Source: Candidatus Peregrinibacteria bacterium CG11_big_fil_rev_8_21_14_0_20_46_8 (GTDB taxonomy: Bacteria; Patescibacteriota; Gracilibacteria; UBA1369; UM-FILTER-53-11). From it: a stretch of 12,736 bases of DNA. Under the pieces are notes generated by a model. The model had not been told where the DNA came from. It did no database searches and saw only the letters and a program-made list of their open reading frames with translations. This document shows, piece after piece, positions 1 to 7,086 of this stretch (position 1 is its first letter; each line of letters starts with the position of its first letter). The stretch spans positions 1 to 12,736 of the forward strand of contig PCVQ01000058.1 of assembly GCA_002796025.1 (NCBI GenBank). Direction: 5' to 3'. The position numbers and the translations under genes are program-made.

Positions 1-3000
1 GGGCATCGTATCCGTAGGTAGAAACGTTGCCGTTTGGATCGGTGCGTGAAATAACCATGCCGTCTCCGTTGTATGAGTATGATGTGCGATTGTTTGCTCC
101 ATCTTCATCTAATACAACCAGTTCATTGCTGTTGTAGCATTGGCGTGTCGTGTAGAAATTCGTTGCATCGCGGAAGTTGCGAACAAGCGTGCAGCGCACA
201 GCCGTTGGAGCGGGCGCGTAGGCACCGTTAATATAATCGAGTTCGTACACGCGGCGTCCAGGTGCACTTGCATCGACATCGGGATTGAATTCGTACTGGC
301 GGATAACACGTCCGTCGCTGTCGTATTCGTTGGTCAAAATCGTCCCGCGCGGATCGGTATACGTGAGCATACGGTGGTTGCCGTCGTAGGTAAAGTTGCG
401 CACAATGTTTTCAACATTGCCTTGGAATGCCCGCGTGCTGGATGTTCGGATTAAATCGCCATTTTCATCGTAGGTATAGATTACAATGCGTCGCTCCGCA
501 CTTGTAGAATTCACGGTTTCTTCAAGCCGGATAATTTTATCCCAGCGAATCGGATCGGTTGCGTCGCCATAACTCAGCTGCACAATTCGTCCGGATGGAT
601 CTGCAACTGAAGTAAGCAGGGGAACGTCGCGGACATTAGTGTAATTCAGCTGCGTGGTATTGCCGTTTGAATCGACAACCGATTCCAGTACGCCCATGGC
701 ACCGGACACAACACGGCTGAAGCGGTATTCAATGGCATCCAATGTGCGGTACGTAAAGCCGGATGTTGCATTTCCGCTGAGCGTTGCATCTACCCCAATC
801 GGTGGAATAAATGTTCCGCTTCCGCTGTCAAAGGTAAAGAGCGCGCTTTGCCGGTTGCCCAAATTCACCAGCACATTCGAAGTCGCCGGATCTTGGAAGT
901 AGTAGGTGTTGTATGAGAAGTTCCAGCCAAAGCCGAGCCGGTTAATAAAGTCCGGTACGGTACTATTATATGTTCGCTCAAAATTTAAGTGCATGCCGCG
1001 GCCCGGCAGCTCAAAGTCGGTTTGGGTAAATTCAAATGCGCCGGTTCGGAGATTTACCGGATCCGCGCCGTAGGTACCGGAACGGTGATCCGTCTGTGTC
1101 GCTAAATAGCTGCGATAATCAGTATCGTAGAGATTGAGCGTCTGCGTTCCGCTCACATTTGTTCCGCCCGTTTTTTCTTCCAAGTCCGCATAGTTGTCAC
1201 AGTCGGTATCGAGCAGTCCGCGCACATTACACGTGCTCGGCGGGGGAGTACCGCCGCCGCCTCCTCCTCCGTAGTTGGTTGGTTCGAGGTAGAAGCTATT
1301 GGTAGTGCGTGTAGTATTATTCGAAAAAGTTGGATCATTGAACTGTTGGTTTGGATCTATGCCTACCTCTATGAGATAATTACGGTAGTACGGTGCATTA
1401 GTTGGGATGACACCATTAACCGTGCGATATACATCTGCGCCTGCATTAAGACTTACCGTCAATGGCGAAAGGGGATCCAGTGGGTATAGAGAATTCGTTA
1501 CAACATCGCGCATATACAGGCGATATTGAATGTTATTCGCATCCACGGTTCCTTCATTTCTCATGCGGACTTGCACGCTAAGCCAATCGTCCGGATTTCG
1601 TATGCCAGTGGTTTGTAATGTGGCATCTCGGACGCTTAAATCTGTAAGAGCACTTACAACGCGAACCGAATTATTTTCCGTGATTGAATTGTTGGCGGGA
1701 TTCGTATCGTTAATAGTGTTATTCGGATCCAGTGTAATTCGTACATCGTAATCACGATCGACCGTGGTATTACTCGGAATGTTGCCAAATAAGGTCATGG
1801 TTCCATTAAAATTGGCACCAAAATCGATATTTGACGGGCTGAGATTTGTTAAGGGAAATTGAATGCTTGAATTATTAATATCTCGCAGAACGATGCGGTA
1901 CGGCACATCGTTAATTGCGCCTCCAACATTTTGGAGATCAGCACTGATTTGTAAGCGATCGCCAACGCTATGAATGCGTGTTTGATGAATTACATTGAGA
2001 TTATTGGCGCGGACATCATTATTATTATTCTGTACCGTAATATTCCACTCAAATTGGTTATTGGATTCATCGGTTTCATTGGTCTCTCCATCCGCGTCAA
2101 TCCAATAGTATAATTTGTAATTTCCTGGAGAAGTATTTGAAGGCACCACAAAGCTGCGATTCGATGTTAAGCTTGCCCCTGGACTTCTGGCAGCATAACC
2201 AAAAGAGTCTATTTCATAGGCACTCGAATAGCTTACGGTCCCTTCTTTAAAGTAGACGCGTACGCGTCCGCCGCCGGATTCAACTTGGCTTGTGCTCGTA
2301 TTTTCAAGTGTAATTGAATAATTGATCGTATCTCCCGGGGCCGGAGTTAATGAGCCTGCTGAATCTGTTCGCTTTGTTAAATCAGCGCCCGGACTCACAT
2401 TTTTTTGACTTGAGAAAAAGAAGCGATTATTGCCTTCATCGCTCTCGCTCGTTTGATAGAGTGAATCTATCCAGAAATAGACCCAGTAATCACCGCTAGG
2501 CATATCGTGCGGCAGTTGCCACGAGACTTGCTGCGAAAATGTACCTCCCGCTGGAATTGAATTATAACTCGCCCGAGCAACTTCGTATTGACTGTCAAAA
2601 ACGCGCGTACCTTGCTTCATATAGATTGAAACTCTGCCGCTATTAGATGCTGCTCCTCCATCATTACGCACACGTATTGTTGTGGTAACAAATTCTCCCG
2701 GGTGTTTTGTGTTGTCGCTGTCGATGCTGCTGCCATTACCGGTTAGATCCGGCATGTTATTGGTCAAAATATCGGCGACCATATACGGCCCGCGATTTTG
2801 TGAATCTCGCGAAGAATAAAAAACATAGAGACGATTGGGCCAGGATGGAATAGTGCCACTTGTCCAGCGGGGAAGAGGCTCGATTAATAAGCCGTAATTT
2901 TGTGACGGCGTGCTGATCCAATGATTCACCATATTTAAAATATCCCAGCTATATAGGCCGTTATTCGAATTGTATTCAATACTTCGTTGTCCGCCCGAAG

Positions 3001-4372
3001 CTAAAAGATTTCCACGAATTGCGTTATACGTAATATTGCTCGTGGTCCAGCTATCACGAATTTGATATGCTTGCGTATTAACGCTGCCGTTATATGTTCC
3101 CGCTCCGCGTGTAGATGATGCTGTTAGCCATACATTTGCAGTGCGTACACTGCTTATGTTTGATGGGTAGTTAATATTGAATTTAATGACCGGATGTCTG
3201 GTTGCAGGGCTTCCATTATCGTTATAATAGCCAACCCATAAGTCCGGACGAGTGGTGTCTCTGCTTATTAAATAGCGCAGATATAAATCTGTAATTGAAC
3301 AATTTGTTCGGTTGCTGCCTTGGCAGTAATAATAAACCGGATCAATGGTAACCGGATACACACGGGCGCTGTCATGCAAATATTGTCCACCGATTTTAAT
3401 GCCGATTTGCAGAAGATTTTCTTCTTTATTCCAGTGCAAAATCTGCGGAAGATCTTCGCGCGATGCATCGCTGTCGCTCGCATCAAAAACAAGAGCCGAA
3501 CCTATGGTAAAGGTATTGCCGTCTGCAAGTGCAATGTACACCGCGGAATTTTTTATCTCGATTTCTTCTCCGGTAATCGGCCCTTCATCGGTTTCTACGG
3601 TTGTTCCTTCCGGAAGATTGTATGTTTCCCAAAAGATCAATGCATCGGATTTGTCGAGGTTTTTAGGCGCTTCTTTGAGAATAATACTTTTATAGCGGTA
3701 CTGTTTTACATCATTAAATTGAACATCGATATTTGGATAGATATTTTCATAAATAGAGACTCGCTCTAAATTGCCGTCTTCGGTTTCTTGCCTGAAGTTT
3801 TCTGTTTCTGCTGCGACAAACTGTCCGCTGTTTTCATACTCCAGTGCACCGCTTTGAATGCCAACGGTTTCGCCGATGGTATTAGGAGTTTGAAAAGTGT
3901 AGCCGCCGTTTTCGGATTGGTTCAATCGGGAGGCATCTTCTACATCAAAGAGATTCCAGCCGGGCTCACGCACATGTAAGTGACCTTGTTCATCGCGATA
4001 GAGCGGCCGCGGATATGAGTAAATTTTTAATCGTTGCTCATTTTCGCCTAGATCCAAGACATCGGTGTATTCATCGCGAATGTAGTATCCTTCCTCATCC
4101 TTGGGCGGTTGTGCTTCTGCTTGTTCTTGAAATGTGACACCTTCTAGTCCGCCGGCTGCATTCAAAATCGAGTCGCCACTTTGCTCTACATCACTCTCCG
4201 CTGCAATTTTATTCTTTGCCTCTTCAACGGAAATGCGCCGGATTTTGGGAGCCGGTGATTTCTCTTGTCCTTCTTGTGCCAGAGCAATTTGCCCTAGTGG
4301 AGCCAGTGTGAGATATACAGCTAAAAAGAGAGCCAAAAAACGTTTAAAGCCTTTGTTGCCTGAAGTGCGCAT
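1..4372 (-). CDS. Giant secreted Rhs/YD-repeat surface protein with DNRLRE-like and CARDB domains (C-terminus outside window)
   Basis: I translated the minus strand from the ATG at 4372-4370 and it stays open to base 2, giving 1457 residues with no stop; the end lies beyond the window. A signal peptide spans residues 1-32 (cleavage likely ALA|QEG). Residues 33-340 are an unassigned N-terminal region. Residues about 345-515 resemble a DNRLRE domain (ends in a YSWDILNMVNHWIS-type segment). Four CARDB-like Ig domains follow at about 538-650, 660-775, 781-895 and 907-1022, each ending in an acidic/NN motif such as DSLYQTSESDEGNN or DADGETNETDESNN. Then come seven glycines (1035-1041), a thrombospondin-type-3-like calcium loop DTDCDNYADLEE (1055-1066), a DUF6531-like segment from about 1104 (DPVNLRTGAF, FERTYNS), and YD repeats (YTYDENGDLIR, FTYDGNHRM, NEYDSDGRVIR, YSYNGDGMV). 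Rhs proteins form a shell around a variable C-terminal domain, often a toxin; that part is not visible. The role is adhesin or polymorphic toxin by inference. No Shine-Dalgarno precedes the start. Confidence 0.93.
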   Translation of the reverse strand, partial: MRTSGNKGFKRFLALFLAVYLTLAPLGQIALAQEGQEKSPAPKIRRISVEEAKNKIAAESDVEQSGDSILNAAGGLEGVTFQEQAEAQPPKDEEGYYIRDEYTDVLDLGENEQRLKIYSYPRPLYRDEQGHLHVREPGWNLFDVEDASRLNQSENGGYTFQTPNTIGETVGIQSGALEYENSGQFVAAETENFRQETEDGNLERVSIYENIYPNIDVQFNDVKQYRYKSIILKEAPKNLDKSDALIFWETYNLPEGTTVETDEGPITGEEIEIKNSAVYIALADGNTFTIGSALVFDASDSDASREDLPQILHWNKEENLLQIGIKIGGQYLHDSARVYPVTIDPVYYYCQGSNRTNCSITDLYLRYLISRDTTRPDLWVGYYNDNGSPATRHPVIKFNINYPSNISSVRTANVWLTASSTRGAGTYNGSVNTQAYQIRDSWTTSNITYNAIRGNLLASGGQRSIEYNSNNGLYSWDILNMVNHWISTPSQNYGLLIEPLPRWTSGTIPSWPNRLYVFYSSRDSQNRGPYMVADILTNNMPDLTGNGSSIDSDNTKHPGEFVTTTIRVRNDGGAASNSGRVSIYMKQGTRVFDSQYEVARASYNSIPAGGTFSQQVSWQLPHDMPSGDYWVYFWIDSLYQTSESDEGNNRFFFSSQKNVSPGADLTKRTDSAGSLTPAPGDTINYSITLENTSTSQVESGGGRVRVYFKEGTVSYSSAYEIDSFGYAARSPGASLTSNRSFVVPSNTSPGNYKLYYWIDADGETNETDESNNQFEWNITVQNNNNDVRANNLNVIHQTRIHSVGDRLQISADLQNVGGAINDVPYRIVLRDINNSSIQFPLTNLSPSNIDFGANFNGTMTLFGNIPSNTTVDRDYDVRITLDPNNTINDTNPANNSITENNSVRVVSALTDLSVRDATLQTTGIRNPDDWLSVQVRMRNEGTVDANNIQYRLYMRDVVTNSLYPLDPLSPLTVSLNAGADVYRTVNGVIPTNAPYYRNYLIEVGIDPNQQFNDPTFSNNTTRTTNSFYLEPTNYGGGGGGGTPPPSTCNVRGLLDTDCDNYADLEEKTGGTNVSGTQTLNLYDTDYRSYLATQTDHRSGTYGADPVNLRTGAFEFTQTDFELPGRGMHLNFERTYNSTVPDFINRLGFGWNFSYNTYYFQDPATSNVLVNLGNRQSALFTFDSGSGTFIPPIGVDATLSGNATSGFTYRTLDAIEYRFSRVVSGAMGVLESVVDSNGNTTQLNYTNVRDVPLLTSVADPSGRIVQLSYGDATDPIRWDKIIRLEETVNSTSAERRIVIYTYDENGDLIRTSSTRAFQGNVENIVRNFTYDGNHRMLTYTDPRGTILTNEYDSDGRVIRQYEFNPDVDASAPGRRVYELDYINGAYAPAPTAVRCTLVRNFRDATNFYTTRQCYNSNELVVLDEDGANNRTSYSYNGDGMVISRTDPNGNVSTYGYDA

Positions 4373-4394
4373 TGTTGGGGAGAGGTAAAGATAC

Positions 4395-4424
4395 AAAAAG
4401 ACGCGCCCGCAATCACGGGCGTGT
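4395..4424 (-). terminator. Intrinsic terminator after gltX
   Basis: On the minus strand a 9-bp GC-rich stem (arms 4416-4424 and 4401-4409, one G-U pair) closes a 6-nt loop and is followed by C and five T (4399-4395). It lies about 100 nt downstream of the gltX stop. Oddly, the T-run ends only 22 nt before the start codon of the giant surface protein, so it could also act as a leader hairpin for that gene. Confidence 0.7.
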
Positions 4425-4459
4425 ATAAAGCTGGCGTGGCCGGTGTTGGGGGAAATAAC

Positions 4460-4475
4460 GGTGTACCACTACACC
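4460..4475 (-). other. Small hairpin in the gltX-surface protein intergenic region
   Basis: GGTGTA and TACACC form a perfect 6-bp inverted repeat around a 4-nt loop between the gltX stop and the terminator-like hairpin. No T-run follows it, so it is not a terminator by itself. It may stabilise the gltX mRNA end or be chance. The rest of the 152-bp gap shows no gene; I found no convincing promoter in it. Confidence 0.3.
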
Positions 4476-4524
4476 TTCTCTACATGAACTTTTGGCCAAG
4501 CTCAAACAAAATCCGTTGACGCCA

Positions 4525-6003
4525 CTATGAAATTTTGGCCAAGGCTTCCTGGAGCCGCTGCAGGGTTTTTTCTTTGCCCAGCACCCAAATGACTTCAAAA
4601 ACTCCCGGTGAAAACTGCTCGCCGGTAAGGGCGGAGCGTACCGGCCAAAAGACTTGGCCGTTTTTCACGCCCAATTCACTTACCACGCCGGACAAGCAAT
4701 CTTTTATTTTTTCTTCATATTCGTAGTCGTCAAATTTTTCCAGTGCATCGTGCGCGGCTCGCAGCGAGCGCGCCGCAACCTCCATATCTACCTTTAATTT
4801 TTGGTGGGTTAATAGTTCGGGATTCACATCGACATTTTCTTTAAAATAGAATTCTATGTGTCCGCGCACTTCTTGCGGCTTTTGGAGGATTTTTTCTTTC
4901 ACGGTTTTGAGCGCCCGTTCCAAATAGAGCCGGTCTGTACGCCACTCGTCGGGAATATACTCTTGCACCAAGGCAACCAATTTCTCTCCTTCTTGCCGCG
5001 GATCTTCCTCAAATTTGCGCCTGCGCCACTGCCACTGAATCCAGTCTAATTTTTCACGATCAAATACCGCGCCGCCTTTGTGTATTTTTTCTATATGAAA
5101 GCGCTCGATCAGCTCGTCCATACTGAAAATTTCTTGTGTCTCGCCCTCGCCGGGATGCCAGCCAAGCAGCGCAATAAAATTCACCACCGCCTCAGGTGTA
5201 TAACCAGCCTTCATATAATCTTCGACCGCTACATCGCCTTGCCGCTTAGAAAGTTTGCTGCGGTCTTTATTTAAAATGAGTGGAAGGTGAGCAAACTCAG
5301 GAGCCTTCCATCCAAAAGCTTGATACAAAAGAACGTGCTTGGGCGCCGAGGGCAGCCACTCCTCACCCCGAATCACGTGCGTGATTTCCATAAGATGATC
5401 GTCCACCACGTTTGCTAAATGATAGGTTGGAAAGCCGTCGGACTTCATGAGCACATGGTCGTCCAGCAGTGCGATTTTAAATTCGAGATCGCCGCGGATT
5501 AAGTCGTGGAATTCGGCCAGTTCTAGATCTTCCGGCATCTTTTGCCGCACCACATAGGGTACACCGGCTGCCAGCTTTTCTTTCATTTCTTCGGTGCTGA
5601 TACGTCGGCACGTTTTGTCGTACATCGGCGGCAGCTTCTTTACCTGCTGCTCTTCGCGCATCTGCTGCAGTCGCTCCGGCGTACAAAAACAAGGGTATGC
5701 TTTGTATGACTCAAGCAGCTGCATCGCATATTTTTTATATATTTCGGTGCGCTGCGACTGAATGTATGGACCGTAGTCGCCCCCAAGATGCGGGCCTTCA
5801 TCGAATTCAACGCCGCCCCACGCTAAAGATTTAATTAAATTCTCGGTAGAGCCTTCGACCTCGCGCTTTTGATCGGTATCCTCGATACGCAAAATGTGCT
5901 TGCCCTTATGCTGGCGCGCAAAGAGATAACTGTAGAGCGCGGTGCGCAATCCGCCAATGTGTAGAAAGCCGGTCGGTGATGGTGCGTATCGTGTTCTCAC
6001 CAT
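4525..6003 (-). CDS. gltX: Glutamyl-tRNA synthetase
   Basis: Cytosolic class I aminoacyl-tRNA synthetase that charges tRNA-Glu with glutamate. With the start at 6003 the protein is 492 residues, normal for bacterial GluRS. It opens with MVRTRYAPSPTG; the HIGH-type signature is HIGG at residues 15-18. RIEDTD (39-44) is typical of the glutamate/ATP site, CFCTPE (105-110) lies in the connective region, and the KMSKS-type loop is KLSKR (250-254). An ATG 36 bases upstream (6039) is in frame, but the added residues (MLHWRHNNLNSF) are not conserved in the family, so I prefer 6003. No Shine-Dalgarno is seen. An AATAAT box on the minus strand lies 16 nt before the start, so the leader may be very short. 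Whether the enzyme is discriminating or also charges tRNA-Gln cannot be decided here. Terminators flank the gene on both sides, suggesting a single-gene unit. Confidence 0.97.
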   Translation of the reverse strand: MVRTRYAPSPTGFLHIGGLRTALYSYLFARQHKGKHILRIEDTDQKREVEGSTENLIKSLAWGGVEFDEGPHLGGDYGPYIQSQRTEIYKKYAMQLLESYKAYPCFCTPERLQQMREEQQVKKLPPMYDKTCRRISTEEMKEKLAAGVPYVVRQKMPEDLELAEFHDLIRGDLEFKIALLDDHVLMKSDGFPTYHLANVVDDHLMEITHVIRGEEWLPSAPKHVLLYQAFGWKAPEFAHLPLILNKDRSKLSKRQGDVAVEDYMKAGYTPEAVVNFIALLGWHPGEGETQEIFSMDELIERFHIEKIHKGGAVFDREKLDWIQWQWRRRKFEEDPRQEGEKLVALVQEYIPDEWRTDRLYLERALKTVKEKILQKPQEVRGHIEFYFKENVDVNPELLTHQKLKVDMEVAARSLRAAHDALEKFDDYEYEEKIKDCLSGVVSELGVKNGQVFWPVRSALTGEQFSPGVFEVIWVLGKEKTLQRLQEALAKIS

Positions 6004-6044
6004 AAATGAATTCAAATTATTGTGGCGCCAGTGTAACACATTTA

Positions 6045-6079
6045 AAAAAGGCCGCCTTCTGTATGAGGACGGCCTTTTT
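6045..6079 (-). terminator. Intrinsic terminator (possibly bidirectional) between the CARDB protein gene and gltX
   Basis: AAAAAGGCCG (6045-6054) and CGGCCTTTTT (6070-6079) form a perfect 10-bp stem around a 15-nt loop, with T-runs on both strands. It lies 22 nt after the stop of the minus-strand CARDB protein gene and so ends that transcription unit. gltX must then be transcribed from a promoter inside the 41 bp between this hairpin and 6003. Confidence 0.85.
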
Positions 6080-6100
6080 GTTGCTTAACTTGCAGCTATC

Positions 6101-6703
6101 TTAATACCAAGAACTCAAAGTAATATCGCTCGCCATACAGTTATTTGTCTCATTTGTTTCGCTCACGCGATTCTCATAATCTACACAAACTTCTACATTA
6201 TATGTGCCAAGGTTTGGAAAGCGATACAGGAATGTTCGTAAAGTATTGGCACCTGGAGCAAGATCGATTGCATTGTATCCAGCGCGCTCTTCAACAACGC
6301 GGCTCCCTTGTGTAACCTTCCATCGAAGACCAGTATTTGGAATTCCAGCATGATGTACTGTACCGACATTGGCAATAGTGCCACGGAATTCAAGTAGTGC
6401 TCCGGCTTGGTATGGAGCAGCAGGGAAGCCAAGGAATGCAACTAAGTCAGATGATGTACTTGGTGCAGGTGTAGGTGCCGGAGCGGGTGCAGCCGGTTTT
6501 TTAGCCGGAGCTGGTGCGGGCGCCTTTTTATCAGAAAATTTTGAAAATTTACCTGATTTCGCCGGAGTGCTTTCTACATCATATGTAGGCTGCGAAGAGA
6601 GAAATTTAAGGCTACCTTTATTAAGCGAGCTGTTGCCGGCAAAAAGAATTACCGCTAGTACAACAACTCCCAATCCGATACCGATTTTACTTCCTTTAGA
6701 CAT
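6101..6703 (-). CDS. Membrane-anchored single-CARDB-domain protein
   Basis: 200 residues. An uncleaved N-terminal membrane helix lies at about 7-22. After it come a juxtamembrane motif SSLNKGSL (25-32), a polar stretch, a Pro/Ala/Lys linker (about 59-82) and a CARDB-like Ig domain (about 86-197) ending in DYENRVSETNETNNC. CARDB domains are extracytoplasmic adhesion-type modules, so the domain probably sits outside the membrane on a flexible stalk. Cys173 and Cys189 could form a disulfide. The gene follows the 79-aa protein gene on the same strand with 37 bp between them and probably shares its transcript; a terminator follows. The giant surface protein at 1-4372 has four domains of the same class. 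The ligand or partner is unknown. No Shine-Dalgarno is visible before the ATG. Confidence 0.85.
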   Translation of the reverse strand: MSKGSKIGIGLGVVVLAVILFAGNSSLNKGSLKFLSSQPTYDVESTPAKSGKFSKFSDKKAPAPAPAKKPAAPAPAPTPAPSTSSDLVAFLGFPAAPYQAGALLEFRGTIANVGTVHHAGIPNTGLRWKVTQGSRVVEERAGYNAIDLAPGANTLRTFLYRFPNLGTYNVEVCVDYENRVSETNETNNCMASDITLSSWY

Positions 6704-6717
6704 ATGAAAAGAATTAG

Positions 6718-6731
6718 AAAATAATTATTTT
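6718..6731. repeat. A/T-only perfect palindrome between the two anchored-protein genes
   Basis: AAAATAATTATTTT is a perfect 14-bp palindrome in the 37-bp gap upstream of the CARDB protein start. It lacks G/C pairs and is unlikely to terminate transcription. It may be part of an internal promoter or only reflect base composition. Confidence 0.3.
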
Positions 6732-6740
6732 GCTTTTGGA

Positions 6741-6980
6741 TTAATATCCCCAGCTGCGGCCCTTGCCGTCATCGAGTTGAAGGCGTGAACGGCTGCCGGA
6801 AAATCCTTTGCCGTCATCTAGCTGAAACTGTACGCGGCCTTTGCCATCATCAAGTTGTGCACCGCCCCATTGTAAGCGATATAATGAGCCTTGGTTTAAC
6901 TCGCTCCGGCTCATAAGCGCGGCAGCAAGTAACAAGACAAGAATAATAACTGCGACGATAAACTTTGCACGTTTTTGCAT
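6741..6980 (-). CDS. Small membrane-anchored protein with three QLDDGKG repeats
   Basis: 79 residues; I do not recognise a family. A basic N-terminus (MQKRAK) leads into a membrane helix at about 7-23 with no clear cleavage site. The juxtamembrane motif SELNQGSL (26-33) follows, then a tail with three exact copies of QLDDGKG (42-48, 53-59, 68-74) and the end RSWGY. The repeats are identical in protein but differ at third codon positions (for example Leu CTT, CTA, CTC), which argues that the gene is real and the peptide is conserved by selection. The SxLN[KQ]GSL motif is shared with the next gene in the block, suggesting a common targeting or anchoring module. The tail probably faces outside. 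The acidic Asp-Asp-Gly repeats could bind cations, but this is speculation. The promoter is probably TTGCAT-17-CATAAT (7042-7014). Confidence 0.75.
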   Translation of the reverse strand: MQKRAKFIVAVIILVLLLAAALMSRSELNQGSLYRLQWGGAQLDDGKGRVQFQLDDGKGFSGSRSRLQLDDGKGRSWGY

Positions 6981-7013
6981 ATTTATTTTTTGTTTTAAAT
7001 ACTAGTTAATAAC

Positions 7014-7042
7014 ATTATGCCATAAATTTATAATTTATGCAA
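7014..7042 (-). promoter_or_regulatory. Promoter of the QLDDGKG/CARDB small-protein block
   Basis: On the minus strand, TTGCAT (7042-7037) and CATAAT (7019-7014) are separated by 17 bp. This would give a leader of about 25 nt before the ATG at 6980. The -35 box matches the consensus weakly, but the same TTGCAT-17 arrangement occurs in front of the antitoxin gene. An AT-rich imperfect inverted repeat (GCATAAATT / AATTTATGG) lies in the spacer region. Confidence 0.5.
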
Positions 7043-7045
7043 GTG

Positions 7046-7074
7046 TCGACATATCATATCTATCCCTCTATAAT
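7046..7074 (+). promoter_or_regulatory. ftsK promoter with near-leaderless start
   Basis: TCGACA (7046-7051), a 17-bp spacer and a perfect TATAAT (7069-7074) form a strong sigma-70-type promoter. Transcription would start near 7081, only about 5-6 bases before the ATG at 7087, leaving no room for a Shine-Dalgarno. Its -35 box is 3 bp from that of the divergent promoter on the other strand. Confidence 0.75.
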
Positions 7075-7086
7075 CTCACCTGATAT

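Noticed and set aside
140..4388. Several plus-strand and out-of-frame ORFs of 60-149 codons inside the left 4.4 kb
   Set aside because: They lie opposite or out of frame with one uninterrupted minus-strand reading frame that has a signal peptide and recognisable domains; the small ORFs have low-complexity or shadow-type sequence.
4430..4525. tRNA-like string (GTGTAGTGGTA) on the minus strand after gltX
   Set aside because: There is no T-loop (GTTCRANYC-like), no acceptor stem pairing and no proper anticodon stem, so it is not a tRNA.
6004..6039. Longer gltX start at 6039
   Set aside because: The extra 12 residues are not family-like, and the standard MVRTRYAPSPTG start is available at 6003.
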